From Argentina anserina (lineage: Eukaryota; Streptophyta; Magnoliopsida; Rosales; Rosaceae), in NCBI RefSeq assembly GCF_933775445.1, contig NC_065875.1, forward strand, positions 7,019,001 to 7,083,000: a stretch of 64,000 bases of DNA, read 5' to 3'. Below, piece after piece: positions 22,558 to 34,325 of this stretch. Below the pieces are notes generated by a model. The model was not told the DNA's origin and did not search any database. It was given only the letters and a program-made list of their open reading frames with translations. A program made the position numbers and the translations under genes. Position 1 is the stretch's first letter. Each line of letters opens with the position of its first letter.

Positions 22558-23444
22558 CTATTGCTCAGGTCCCCACTGAAATTCTTGATATGCTTCAAGT
22601 TTTAGCAAAGGAGAAAAAACTGCGGTTTTGCCAGTTGAATTAGAAATAAAGCGTCGAAGGAAGTTTATTTTTCTAAGCAAACTCTGAAGTTCCTTCTTGT
22701 TCCTAGGTGCCAGAGCATCTAGAACCGCTTTTGCCTTGTCCTCCACAACCTCAATACCTCTTTCATGCATTATGAAACCCAAGAAGTCTCCTGCTCGAAC
22801 CCCAAAAATGCATTTAGCTGGGTTCATCCTGAGCTTGTGCTTTCTCATTCTGGTGAACACTGTCCTTAAATTCTCGATGTGGTCTTCTTTCTTCTTAGAC
22901 TTGACCACCACATCATCAATATAAACTTCGAGAATGCCCCCAGTACGTCATGAAAAATTAGGTTCATTGCTCGCTGGTACGTAGCCCCTACATTGTCAGA
23001 CCAAATGGCATATTGTTATACTCAAACACTCCAGTGAACCCTGGACATCAAAAGCTGTTTTGTGTCTATCCGGTTCATAAACAGGAATGTGGTGATAACC
23101 AGCTGTGTCATCCATAAAGGATAGTAGCTCGTGTCCCGCAACTGCATCTACCAACATATCTGCCACGGGCATGGGATAGACATCTTTCGGTGTTGCAGCA
23201 TTAAGATTCATGTAGTCGACACAAACGCGAATTTTGCCATTCTTCTTCCGCACTGGTACTATGTTAGACAACCACTGAGAATATTAGTTGGTCGGATAAC
23301 ACCGGCTTGAAACATGTTTTGAACCTCTTTCTTGACTGTTGCTGCTGTGTCTGCACTCATTCGCTGTGGACTTTGTTGCACAGGCTTGTAACCTTCCATT
23401 ATGGGCAAGCGATGACAAACCAAATCTGGAGACAAGCCTGGCAT
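22558..23444 (-). pseudogene. Reverse transcriptase of the second Tat element
   Basis: The RT frames read in order: MFQAGVIRPTN; IVPVRKKNGKIRVCVDYMNL at about 23265-23206; LLSFMDDTAGYHHIPVYEPD at about 23130; the region around 23000 in a shifted frame; then VYIDDVVVKSK (about 22925) holding the catalytic Asp pair; NPAKCIFGVRAGDFLGF; and the thumb (LQSLLRKINFLRRFIS). Frameshifts near 23276, 23000 and 22912, and a stop at about 22558, interrupt an otherwise well conserved RT. Confidence 0.94.
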
Positions 23445-23480
23445 GTCCTCAAACTTTTCAGCAAAACAATCGCAGAACTC

Positions 23481-24494
23481 TTACAACAACTCTATCAAAC
23501 GTTGTCTCAGTTCCTCATCCAAGTGTTTACTTATTCCAACCTCCATGGGCTCTTCTGTCATCCCAAGATTAATTTTCTCCACTAGATCTTTCACTTTAGG
23601 TGGGGTCTCATCCAAAGCTGCAGGTGCTGGTTGAATAAACTCCTCCTCCCCTTGAATTTTAGTCAAATCATCCTCAATGCATTCTACTAGCGCGACTGCC
23701 CCCAAGCCTCATGTTCCTCTCTGTAAATAGATAAGCGTTGGAGAAAGGACACATAAGCTTGTCCTTGCTCTTTGGCAAGTGATGTACTCATGGATGATTA
23801 TTTTTTGTTTTCACGATGAAGCCAGGTCTGTTTATATCTGCTTTGACATGTACTAAACCCCATCCTGTCAATTATGTAGAAGTCACCCCAACTAGACGAC
23901 CCTTGGTGTCGATTCTAGCAACTCCTAAAGGCCTCATGTCCCCATAATAGTACTCAGCATCCAAGATGCAGAAGTGACTGAGTATGGTCTATCATCTGCT
24001 TTCACTAGCTCTGCCTTATCAGTTGCGGGATTCCACATCAGCATTTCTTGGTGTAAAGTAGAAGGGACACAATAAGCTATGTGTATCCAATCCCTGCCGA
24101 GTATGATGCTGTATGGAGCTATGCAGTCTGTAACAAAGAATGTCTGGAACAGCTCGGAAGGTCCTATCTTGACTTTGAGGATCAAAACTCCCAAGGTCTT
24201 AGTTAAGTTGCCAAAAAAACTTCTGACCTTAAGATTGCTACTGAGAACTTTTTTCTTTGCAATGCCTAGTGCTTCGACTGTCTTCACTGTAATAATGCTA
24301 ACTGCTGCACCACCATCGACGAGAATTTTGTTCACTCTCTTACCTTCCATCTCAGCTGATATGTACAAAGGTTTAATGTGTTGAGTCATGGTCGCTGTAG
24401 GCTTTGTGAACAGCATAAAGAATCTTTGGAGCTCTGTCATCGTGTGAGATTTATCAGCTCCCTCTTTCCTCGTGTCTTTCTCAACAGTTGGCAC
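23481..24494 (-). pseudogene. Aspartic protease region of the second Tat element
   Basis: The minus frame 24494-23934 carries ILVDGGAAVSIIT (residues about 57-69), the Tat protease active-site form with D-G-G, followed by SFFGNLTKTLGVLILKVKIG and SIILGRDWIHIAYCVPSTLH. All of these are typical of plant retropepsins. An acidic linker to RT follows at 23705-23481 (LTKIQGEEEFIQPAP). A frame break near 23930 separates it from RT. Confidence 0.9.
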
Positions 24495-25320
24495 CTATGT
24501 AGATGACAACTCTGCGATTGTACCCACCTCCTGGGCATATGTCTCACCTCCAATGAATAGATGAGATGGAATTGGCCTTAGAAGAGCGTACTTCGAGGAT
24601 AAAGTGAATACCATGTTGCAACTAGGAACATCATTTGGCTCTGGTATTCCTTCTTCCATGCTATCTGCATGACAAAGGTTGAACATGTTGCAGTCTAAGG
24701 TCCCTGCTATGTCTTCATCATAACCCTCCTCAAGCTCTTCCTCTTGATTAGAAAGTTCTAACCCCTGCTCATTACAGCCTGGCTCTTCCATATTGTCGTC
24801 CGGAATTGACCCAGTTGGCGCTCACGAGGGGAACTTGCTTCTGAGGTACTCCGTTAGCGATTGTTCCTGATGGGCCTCTGGAGGAATAACCACTACCACC
24901 GCCTCGCCTATCTCTGGAACCACTGGTATTGGTTCTTTAACTATTGGAACCACTGGTGTTGGTTCTTTAATCTTCAGCTTCCATTCAAACTTTGACTTTA
25001 TTTTCTCTGGAACTGGTTCCTGGTGGCTTGGCCTACTTACAGAACTCTTTGGAACCCATTTAGATTGTGCAGGTTGTGCAACACTACTTTGATGTTGTTT
25101 CTGCTGTATAGAAACACTCTGTTCATGCTGACTGTTTGCTGCCCTGCCATCAGTAGATGTGTAAGACAACCTATCATTGATTGAAACTCTTCGCTTGGGA
25201 GGAGTTTCAATTGGTCGTTCAATTCGATCATGAACGCTTCTCCTGGGGTATGGCTCCTTCCTGTAATTATCATTCCGACGAATGTGAACGTATGGCCGTA
25301 TACTAAGCTTTTCAACTGTC
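24495..25320 (-). pseudogene. Gag C-terminal / gag-protease linker of the second Tat element
   Basis: Low-complexity, Glu/Pro-rich minus-strand frames (25169-24822, with repeated KEPTPVVPIVKEPIPVVP; 24791-24495, strongly acidic) lie between the gag frame and protease. There is no catalytic motif. Such linkers are common in Tat polyproteins. Two frame changes lie at about 24815 and 25170. Confidence 0.7.
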
Positions 25321-25707
25321 TCTCACAACAGCCAAGGTGGCTGTTCAGCTGGTCGCGAGAGAGTTCTCATCTGTTATACGCCTCTAACATTCTTTTGGCC
25401 CTTCCCATCTCTTCTGTACGTTCCTCTTCTGAGTCTTTATAGCTTCCATAGCTCTTCCATGCTCTTGAACGTACCAAACATCTGGTTTTAACGACCTCGT
25501 TGCAGGCGGTATGTATGGCCGCTGCAGCGCCTCGCGCGTAGCTTGAGTTTCCGGCGCATTTGCCCCAACTTGCTGTTCTCCAGGGACACTCGCGACCCCA
25601 CCAAGACCTGAGTTTGGCCTCTTTAGCGCTTGAGCATAAGTGTTTGTCTGAACTCTAGCTTTCTTGGGGTTCCCCCTCTCGTATGGATTCGTCGGTGAGC
25701 GAGGCCT

Positions 25708-27240
25708 TCAATGTCTTCTTGCTTCCTCATGTCTCCCATAATTGTCACAGTTTATGGAACACTCTTTCTTGCATCGATTACAAAGGACATAAGTTCTTGC
25801 CTTTGCTACAATCTGTTCCTTGCTCTGGACTACACCTTTCTGTTTACCCTGCTCAAATTGCTCGGCTCCTGCAACCTCTTTCGCCACGGGCACTTCCTTC
25901 GCTGCTGTCTTCATACCCGGCTCAGGCTCTGAGGCAAAAGACAACACTCCCTCATCTAACCACTGTTGTACCTGGTCCTTGAGCTGTATACAAATACGAG
26001 TATCATGAGTCCAAACGTTGTGAAACGTACAATACCGTTTACCTTTAACTTTTTCCACAGTCGGGAACTCAGTCCATGGTACAATGGTTTCACCCTCAGC
26101 AATAAGCTTGTCCAAGATCTCATGAGCCAAGGAAGCATCATAAGTGTACCCAGCAAACTTGGAAGGGCGGCGAGCCTGCAAAGGTGTTGTCAATGGTGTA
26201 ACTTCCACCACTGACACCGTAGGGAAGGGATCAATATCGACCCATGCTGTAGCTCTTTCAGTATCTACCCCAAGCATGCCTTTGTTAATCCAGGTTTGCA
26301 GCTGATCCTTGAGCTTAACACAGTCGGTTGTTTGGTGATTGAACAAGTTGTGAAACTTACAGTACTTTTTCCCTTCTATCTGTGCTGCAGTAGGCATTGC
26401 AGTATCATGCTTCACTCTTCCACTCGCGAACAATTCATCCAGAATCTCTGGAGCCTTGTGAGCATTGTAGGTATACGACTCGTACTCGGGCTTGGTTAAT
26501 GCTGCTGCAGAAATCTTGACAGGGTCTCTAGACATCTTCAATGCCTGTCTTCCAGCTATCTCCACTGCAGCTACTTCATCATCTACCTCCTTGACCCACT
26601 GCTCTTCATATGGATATGGTGTGTAGAAAGGATCTACATGCGAGTAGATGGTGGAAACCCTCTTAGTTCCAGATGGAACTGCATAGCGTGGTTTCAAAGT
26701 ACCAGGGTGATAGGACACAGGCGAACCTTTTAGAACTGTGGCACTGTCCTCCATCTCCCCGAGGAACACTTGGTAGCTTCCTACCTTGTTCATTAAGTCT
26801 GTCGTGCTAGAAAAATAGGCATCATGATGTTTGGCCCACTGACGGGTTTCCAAACCCTTTATAGCTATTCGAATGGCATCTTGTTCCGCGAGTGGTGTTC
26901 TGCACTTTGCTTGCTGAACCTTGAACCTCTTCAGGAACTCTACTGCCGACTCCATTGGTTGTTGATACATGGAAGTCAAAGATGACAAATCCACCTCAGG
27001 CTCAACACTTCCAAAAGTCGTTTTAAACATTGTCTCGAGTATGAACCAATCTGAAATGGATCTTGGTGCTAACTTAGAGAACCAAGATAGTGCTGATCCC
27101 GACAGGGATGAACCGAAAGCCCTCATCTTGAAGACTAGATCAGATGCATATGGCCCGTAATCACTGTGAAAACGAGATATGTGCTCAGCTGCATTCTCGG
27201 ACCCCTCTCCTGAGAGAGTTTGGAACTTAATTGGTTAATA
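25708..27240 (-). pseudogene. Gag of the second Tat element, with a duplicated CxxH-x9-C module
   Basis: The open frame 27126-25708 has 472 residues. Its N-terminal part is the retrotransposon gag domain (SLSGSALSWFSKLAPRSISD; TTFGSVEPEVDLSSL; FLKRFKVQQAKCRTPLAEQD). Just upstream the same frame continues to about 27240 (FQTLSGEGSENAAEHISRF), where a stop is met. Residues 214-287 and 323-397 are a repeated module: both contain YTY(N/D)A, EILD-LxAxG, a C-x2-H-x9-C motif (C256/H259/C269 and C366/H369/C379) and KDQ-Q-W--(K/E)G-L. Gag packages element RNA in the cytoplasm. The Cys/His spacing differs from the classical CCHC knuckle. Confidence 0.9.
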
Positions 27241-28113
27241 ATCCATATGTTCGCGGTAGCATGACCATGAATGGTCCTCACACTCTCTTGGATTATCTTC
27301 TGAACCTGCTATTTGGTAAGGATCTGGTCCTCTTCTACTTCTTTCTTAGGCTCTTCTCGATGCTCATCTTGACGCTTGCGACTGAACTGGTGATGACGCT
27401 CTTGTCTCCCGCTTGGTTAAAGAAGTGTCACTGCCCTCTGAAGTGCTTCAAACTCGGGTGTGTTTGAATGTCTTGAACTTCCAAACGTGAACCTTCCCTT
27501 TTTAGCCTTCGTCTTCTGCTTCCTTGCGAGTTGGATAAGCACGGCATCTGATTTGTCAGCCTCATCCTTTTTGGCCTCATCCTCTTCACCGGCGTTAGCC
27601 TTCTTGTTGGACTTAGCCTTTTTGGTGGCCTTAGGCTTGTCATGGTTCTGCTTCTTGTAAAACCCGGTGACAGTCCGTTATATTCTCAACGCTTCTTCGT
27701 TTTGCTTAAACCGCTCGTCCTGGCCTTCAAACTCTAAACGAGCATTGTTCGCGTGCCCGTTAGCACTCAGAACCAGCTTCTTCATTTTGTCGTTGGTCTC
27801 AGCCAGACGTTGACCCTGTGTCGACTGTAGTTGCGACACATTATCCAACGTTCTCTCGACCACAGTCATTCTCTCGCCGAATGACTACTCCAATGACATG
27901 ACTACCTTTGTCAACTCCTTGAAACTGGTTGCATGTCTTCCGGCGTCGCCATCACTCCAAATTTTAGTAATGCCTCAACCGATGTTAAACTTCTACAAGT
28001 CGCTGTGTTGTGAGGAACACAATGCGAGTGCTCTGGTTTCGAGAAAGGAGGATATCCTCTCGAGTAAGGATCCCGGCTTGCTATCTTGACACTATCCCAC
28101 TGGGCGTGCCAAA
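27241..28113 (-). other. Leader and N-terminal coiled part of gag, with primer-binding site, second Tat element
   Basis: Directly inside the 5' LTR the minus strand reads TTTGGCACGCCCAGTGGG (28113-28096), the likely primer-binding site. The frame 27869-27678 (MTVVERTLDNVSQLQSTQGQ and on) is a charged helical stretch, and 27643-27428 is Lys/Arg-rich in a shifted frame. Stops prevent one continuous reading. Confidence 0.7.
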
Positions 28114-28985
28114 TGTTCGAGCTGGGATAAAGATCTCCTCAGGGAACAATCAGCAAGCCCCGGTTTTGAACACTAGATGGTTCTAACCTTCGTTCTCTGT
28201 TGTTGCTTGGCGTGTCAGTACCTTTGAGTTAGGTACAACTCTTGTTTGTGGATGATGATTGCGCTCACGTAATGTCTTCTTCTCGAACGATTGTTCCACA
28301 GTTGCTGATAAACCGCTGAAGTTCGAATGACCTATACACAACCGGAGTTGCTAGGTACCTTTCACTCCACCTCACGTAGATGGCTGATCTTACTTTAGAC
28401 CGCTTGGGGAAAAGCAGAGCTTATAATGTGTCATTGATAGCGGGACTCTCCTGTTGTAGGGAATTGCTGACTAGTGCAGACTTTTGTGTTTGCTAGAAGC
28501 TAGGCTAGCGACTCGATGGACTTGACTCTAGTTGCCGAAGTTAATCGGACTTGTTGCAACATACAGCGCGAGGCATACATCTGGGTAGCTCCGCTTCGAT
28601 GGGAGACTTGGTTGCCGAAGCTAATCGGACTTTTGCTCCTTGAGGAAACTTGGTTTGGTGAAGTGAATCGGACTTTTACTCCATGAGGAGACTTGACTAC
28701 GCGGTTGCGTGATAGTTTGTTTGACGTTGTGTGTGTGTTATTTTGCACATTCGACCCTTTTATATAGAGAACACAGATTGTTCTTTCTTGCGGATCAAGT
28801 CTTGAGAACCTCTTAGTTGATTTAGATTCACCTTCCTTATTCAACTCAGATTCTATACAGCATCAATCCCCGAAATCTCTTCCAATAAGGAATGTAATCT
28901 TGCTCTTTGATAGATTTTCCCTAAATAACCGGTCCACGAGCCTAAAGATATAGATAATACCGGAGTATTATTTTAGGCCTAAACA
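28114..28985 (-). repeat. 5' LTR of the second Tat element
   Basis: Starts TGTTCGAGCTGGG on the plus strand and ends GGCCTAAACA, followed by the target duplication CCGGG. It pairs with 19039-19911. Confidence 0.95.
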
Positions 28986-28990
28986 CCGGG

Positions 28991-29422
28991 TTCAATATCT
29001 TCATGTGAAAATATTTTTCTATGGCGCAACGTTGCACACCATGCACCATATAATCATCATTATTGTAGTTCTCATGATATCTTGAGGTCAATTTTTTGAT
29101 TGATTTTTTTTTTCACATACACACAAAACATAGTGTGCAGCACTGCATAATAGAATTTTCGTCAAAGGCTCCGTTAAGGATTGGTATATTTAATTTTCCT
29201 AAATTTATATGCATGACATGTAGACTGATGATCTGTATAACTGTATAAGAGATTAAGTTTAAGCTCTCACGTTTAAGATGAATAAGCATATACATAAGCA
29301 TAGTTATTAGAAAGTTATACCCACATGAATGTTGTTGATTCTTTCATTATCATTCACATGTATGCATGTTGATGTCGATAAGTATTTATAAACATATATG
29401 ATTGTGTGTGTATATTCTCGTT
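28991..29422. other. Intergenic, AT-rich
   Basis: Non-coding sequence between the Tat element and the solo LTR. No gene or repeat structure is recognised. Confidence 0.6.
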
Positions 29423-31485
29423 TAGCATGTCACAACCCCGAAATTCTGAATGATAAAAATTTGAATTCGAAGCCATGAAAACTCTAACATAATTCTAAAA
29501 ATATTGAAATCATCTTACATCTACAGTGTATCGAAACTGAGTTGAAGTACGACTTCGTCGACTTGAATAATACATTACCAATTTATATACACAAGTATCA
29601 AAACAATTCCAAAAAAAATGTAATATTCACTTGATCCTCACCAAAAAAATCGAATGAGGAGTCTCTATGTAAGGTCCCGAGCTTGCTAACCCCCACCTGT
29701 TGAACTATCCCCTACACAATTGATTTGGTGCACTGGGATTGTATACACAAACCTGGTAAGTTTTACAGCTCGTATCAGTAAACCGACATTTAAAAATACT
29801 TCACAAAACAAAGAAAATGTAACATTTAACATTTTAAAACATGTGTACTCATGACCTGGGCAGCCCATCTGGTTACCCCTCATGCTGTACAACGACAGAC
29901 ATACTAGAGCTCTAACTGATCGTAACCAACACCTGACCAAAGGCTTGGTTCCCGATTTAAATGTCATCACCAAGTCCGAAGATAGGAAACGTTTTAACAA
30001 GACTCAATGTTAAAACCGCGTACAATAAAACAATCCTCACATGTTTATATCCTACTAAAACCAAGCAACTCTTACACAAAAATTATATAACAGTCACACC
30101 TATAATCATTATACCGGAAGGTACATTTTATTCCCTTTCGGCCCCATCCGCCACAATAATCCGCCAATTTACCAGAATGTACATTTTCTTCCCTTCCGGT
30201 CTCATCCGCCACAATTAATCGAAAACAATTAAAGCATAATTGAAATGAAAACCGTAACATTAACTTAATAGCATCTTAAAGGTTGTAGTGAGATTTATTT
30301 ACCTTAAATCCTACGAAAAACTTCTACAACCCTAAGTGAGATTCTCTCACTTGTTTCATCGGTCACTTAGTGGCATAACAATGTGCTTATAAAACAACCC
30401 GCATAACAACAGGTGCATAATAATTACAGTTAAAAACATCATTCACGCAAACACTTCTACCTACATTAACCTACGGCCTAACACACTGTTCACGCAAACA
30501 ATGCCCAAACAGCCGCGTGTGACCTCGTTTTCAGCCACCAATCCACCTCTCTTTCCACCTGCATCAACCTACGGCCTAACACCATCTCTCCGCCGCCCCA
30601 CTTCCTCCCACGCGCCGTCCTAGGCAGCGGCACGCGCACCACAAACACTTCCACCCAAATTCATCAAATCGAAAAACTTACAACATCAAAGACGTAGATC
30701 ACAAGGAGGAGATCGTAACTATATCTGTAGTGAGCCCTAATTCGACCGGAGACCCCGGGAATCGCTGCCGCAAGAACCCGGATCGATGGTTGAAGATCGG
30801 AGATGAAATGGCTCGATTCAAGCTTTACCGCCGGTGGATTCGTGCCTAGAAGGAGGAAGGTAGACTTGTCGTCGCAGCCTCGTGCCCCAGCCTCGCGAAC
30901 GTCGTCGAGTTCGCCGGTGCCGCAGCTGTGCTCCCTCGGTTGTGGCTGAGACGCGGCGCAGGGTGGGTGCCGCTACCACTGGTCGACGCGGTTTGGCCGT
31001 GCAATTCCAACGATACCGGCAGTGTCAAGCACAGCGGCCGGTGGAGAGAGATCGCCGGTGAGGAAGCTCGGGTGCGATGGAACTCGAGTTGGGGTCGGGC
31101 CGGCTCGGGTTTCCTTTTTGGTTTTGTGATTTTAGGGTTTCCCAAAATGTCCTTTTATACCTTTCCAAAATCGGAAACTCAACTTCCGTTGCTAACAACT
31201 TCAACATACGACATCCGATTAAGGTGTGCCACATGTTCACGAACTCATATCGGTGAGCTCTACAACTTTCGTGAAGGAAGTTTTCAGAGATGAGTGATGG
31301 GTTAAAAGTCAACTCTTGAGCCATTGCAACGTAACGTTTTTTAACCTTAAATTTCCGAAATCAGTTTCATTTCGCAAAAACATCGACAAGAAGGCGTAGA
31401 ATACGATTTTACTCGAATTCCCAAGTATAATAATTGCAAGAAAGTAAAAGAATTTAAACTCGAAAATTCGGGTTATTAGATAGTA
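29423..31485 (-). repeat. Probable solo LTR (gypsy), about 2.05 kb, with near-matching target duplication
   Basis: 29428-31480 begins TGTCACAACCCCGAAATT and ends TTCGGGTTATTAGA. Read on the minus strand, this has the usual gypsy LTR form: a start resembling (TG)TAATAACCCGAATTTTCGAG and an end AATTTCGGGGTTGTGACA. The flanks are TAGCA (29423-29427) and TAGTA (31481-31485), four of five bases alike. There is no coding core. The GC-rich portion at 30720-31150 contains proline/serine-rich frames that I do not believe are genes. A second LTR was not found in the window. Confidence 0.65.
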
Positions 31486-32283
31486 TATATGCATGCATAT
31501 ACGATTATATATATAAATTTACACAACCTACTATATGGTATGGTTGGAACTTTGGATATTTAAATTAATCCCTACAATTTAATCAATTATGCAACCACTA
31601 ACTACTTCCTTATGTTGTTTGCGAGATAATAGAGGTGAAGCGTAAAAATACTTTAGGGTTTGGTCGGTGGGGCTATGCATATATGAATGATATTTTTATT
31701 TTTTTAATCAATAGCTTCTGTAAGTCTGTAATTTAGACCTTATAACAAATCCCACGTTTGAATCTTCTTCGTCCTATGCATCAATCTTAATTTCCCTGTA
31801 ATGAAAAAATGAAATACTTCAGGCTTCGATCAATCCATCCATTAGTTTTGCCATAAATCTTTTTTCTTCTTCTTCTTAACCTAATAAACAAGGATAGAAA
31901 AAAATTCACTCATGAAATATCAGTATATGAGTCGGAATCATCACTCTTTTACATCTTTGATGTCTTGTAATAAAAGAAAAGAGTGAATAGTTCCGGCCGA
32001 GCTATGCCCAGTTAGTACTTCAAGCACTGATTGTACTCTAGGCCTGGACCTTTCATTTCGTCCCAGCTAAACCGAAAATTTCTAATCCGCATAAAAGAAG
32101 GGTCCATCTAGATTTCGAACTCAATTATGCTAATTAAATGATGATTCCATAAAAGTGGCACCATTTGTAGCAACAGTAAAAGTAGGTATGAGTACCCTTT
32201 TCTCTTAACAGTATAATAGTAATAGTAATATTTCTCTTTTACTGTAACCGTCTCAGTAGCTTTTACACTGTGCTTCAGCTATT
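31486..32283. other. Intergenic, AT-rich
   Basis: No gene is seen. It contains short simple-sequence runs (CTTCTTCTT at about 31865, AGTAATAGTAAT at about 32217). Confidence 0.55.
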
Positions 32284-32464
32284 GAGTTTGACAGCTGTCA
32301 CAGTTTGGTGCTGTGTTTACAAACGTATAAATTCCTCTCTTCCTCTCTATTGTAAGTTTGTAACTATGAGGTTTCATTAAAATATTTCTCTTCTTCTCTA
32401 CAATCTTTGTTGATTCTCTAAAACCCGAGTTTTGTGTTGACATTACTATCATGGTATCTGATCC
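32284..32464 (+). repeat. Short copia-type LTR end with primer-binding site
   Basis: TGAGTTTGACAGCTGTCAC (about 32284) opens a stretch with a TATA-like CGTATAAATT (about 32323). It ends TTGTGTTGACA (32442), ten bases before TGGTATCTGATCC (32452-32464), which resembles the Met-tRNA primer site TGGTATCAGAGCC. No following gag is recognisable; the frame at 32575-32868 matches nothing I know. It is probably a truncated copia or TRIM element. Confidence 0.45.
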
Positions 32465-33046
32465 GGTACCTTGTGGCTTTTTTGTGTTTAGCTTTTCTTC
32501 CGCACATCGCATTTCTTTAGATATCAATTTCTTTTCCCAATTTCAAAACTCTCAAATTTTCAATTTCTCTTATCATGCTTCCTCCACTCCTTTTGATTCC
32601 AGCCGTCTTGGTCGGTGTTTATGAAGCCCAGTCGGCACGACCTCATCGTCATCAACGATCTAGCTCGCGATCTCATTGTTTACTCCTTGAAGCTTGGATC
32701 TCTAAATCCAGTGGGTCGGGTCCATGGTTGTTCTTAGTCATCCATAACTCATGTATTAGTTGCCATCAAGGTGCGTGGTGCATGTCCTCAAGGGGGGATG
32801 AAGTGTCTTCTCATGCTTCTCTTCTGTGTAGACACATGAAATTTAATAAAGTAAATCATCTTCATTAAATGATTAAATCGACCAAGAACCCGAGAAAATT
32901 GCACACGTGGCCCAAAGCTCAACAAAGTTAGTGCGGATCCGAATAAAACTCGTGTCAGTACATAAATGGATGATCGTAATCAAAACTAGGTGATTCTGAC
33001 TTAAATCGGAAACTGAATGTCATTGACGATTCGAAATGGTAATCAG
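32465..33046 (+). other. Non-coding, possibly internal part of a truncated copia element
   Basis: It follows the primer-site-like motif. One 97-codon open frame (32575-32868) shows no domain and reads unlike gag. Nothing else is seen. Confidence 0.4.
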
Positions 33047-33051
33047 ACATT

Positions 33052-33512
33052 TGATTAAATTAATAAATTTTTTAATGGTTATAATTAAATCAATTATTTT
33101 TTACTTAATTTAGTTATGAGAAATACAATTAAAGAAATATTATTATTTTAGTGTCATTAAAATATTCTATAAAAAAGAAGCTTTGACACTATAAATACCC
33201 CTTCCCACATGAAGAGAGGGGACTTGAGAAGAAAAGAGAAAATCACTTGAGCAAGATCCACTCTCGAGAAATCCCGAAATCTCCCAAGTTCACGAAGAAT
33301 CATCAAGCTACCAAATCGCTCGTTCTTCGTCAAATCCAAATCCAAACTCAAATTCTCAAGATCAAGTGCATGTCACCCTTGAGCCAAGTTACATACGGAG
33401 ACAGAATCAGAAGAGTTCACAAAGTTTGTAATCTCGCGCTTGATTATCAATAAATTCCATTTTATTTGTATACGTGTCTGCACTCTTATTTGTTCCAGAT
33501 TCTCGTTCTACA
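33052..33512 (+). repeat. 5' LTR of the small LTR element
   Basis: Aligned with 34323-34820 it matches almost throughout: GACACTATAAATACCCCTT with the TATA box at about 33188, then AGAGAGGGGACTTGAG, then AGATCAAGTGCATGTCACCC, with few substitutions. Confidence 0.9.
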
Positions 33513-33586
33513 AATTGGCACGCCCAGTGGGACATTTTTGGCCTCTCATCTCCTTCTCCGAAGAAATCTTCAAATTCGTTTGTGCG

Positions 33587-34325
33587 ATGGCTTCCAAGAA
33601 CAACCAAGCCGTTCCATCGACAAAATCCAAGTCCACAACCGCGAGGTTAAACGGAGATGCCGAGCCGGTCAAGAAATCAAAACAAACATTCTCCAAATCA
33701 AAGAGTGAACTGATTTCCCTTGTCACCCGAGTGTGGCTAGAGCTCAACCCACGACATTTATGGCACTTGCTAGTAAGCCTCGTCAACCAGTCATCACCTT
33801 CGAGAGCTTGGGAGCAATAGAGCATGCCTCTCAAAGTGGAAGAAACAAGAGTCAAAGGAGCAATCTCTTATACCCGTTCATGGTGATGGCCCTATCCTGG
33901 AAGACGTTTTCTCTGATGACGAATCGAGCACGGCATCATACCATGGAAGTCCTAAAGAAGATGGCGATAACTTTCATTCTATGGCACATGAGTCCTCTTT
34001 TAACAATGCGCATGTCTTGGTGATGGGGACATCCACAATCGAGGAGTAACACTCCAATCTATTGGAGATGTTTGAAAAGCGCACCCGAATGGTTGAAGAA
34101 AAGGACGTGCAAATCGCTGACCTGTATAGAAAGTTGGAAGATCACGATGATGAGAACTCCACCAAATGGTCGCCTGGCAGGAACAAAGTAAATGAAAAGG
34201 GAGAAACGTTCAAGAACAAGGACGACTCGCTTGGTTCCTTGTCACTCCAGCAATTGCAGGACATCATCACCAACTCAATCCGGGCTCAATATGGAGGTCC
34301 TTCTCGTGACTCCCTTACTTACTGA
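33587..34325 (+). pseudogene. Truncated gypsy gag N-terminus
   Basis: A start at 33587 (MASKNNQAVPSTKSKSTT) gives a Lys/Ser-rich beginning. After frame changes, 34062-34325 reads RTRMVEEKDVQIADLYRKLE and SLSLQQLQDIITNSIRAQYG, then GGPSRDSLTY, the part that precedes the capsid-like domain in related gypsy gags. The capsid-like core, zinc knuckle and all of pol are absent, and the LTR follows at once. This copy could therefore move only with proteins supplied by another element. Confidence 0.7.

Larger units (their letters stand above)
19034..28990 (-). mobile_element. Structurally complete Ty3/gypsy Tat-type retrotransposon with CCGGG target duplication
   Basis: The element is 19039-28985, flanked by identical 5-bp CCGGG at 19034-19038 and 28986-28990. 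The LTRs (19039-19911 and 28114-28985) both run TG...CA. On the minus strand the order is 5' LTR, primer site, gag, protease, RT, RNase H, archaeal-type RNase H, integrase, polypurine tract, 3' LTR. The second RNase H places it in the Tat group. Frameshifts and stops interrupt the coding region, yet the 371-residue double RNase H frame and a 472-residue gag frame remain open. Together with the clear LTR similarity this indicates a fairly young but probably non-functional copy. Confidence 0.96.

Noticed and set aside
30846..31293. Pro/Ser/Ala-rich open frames on both strands, possibly a gene
   Set aside because: They fall in the GC-rich part of the inferred solo LTR, show no domain and overlap on opposite strands.
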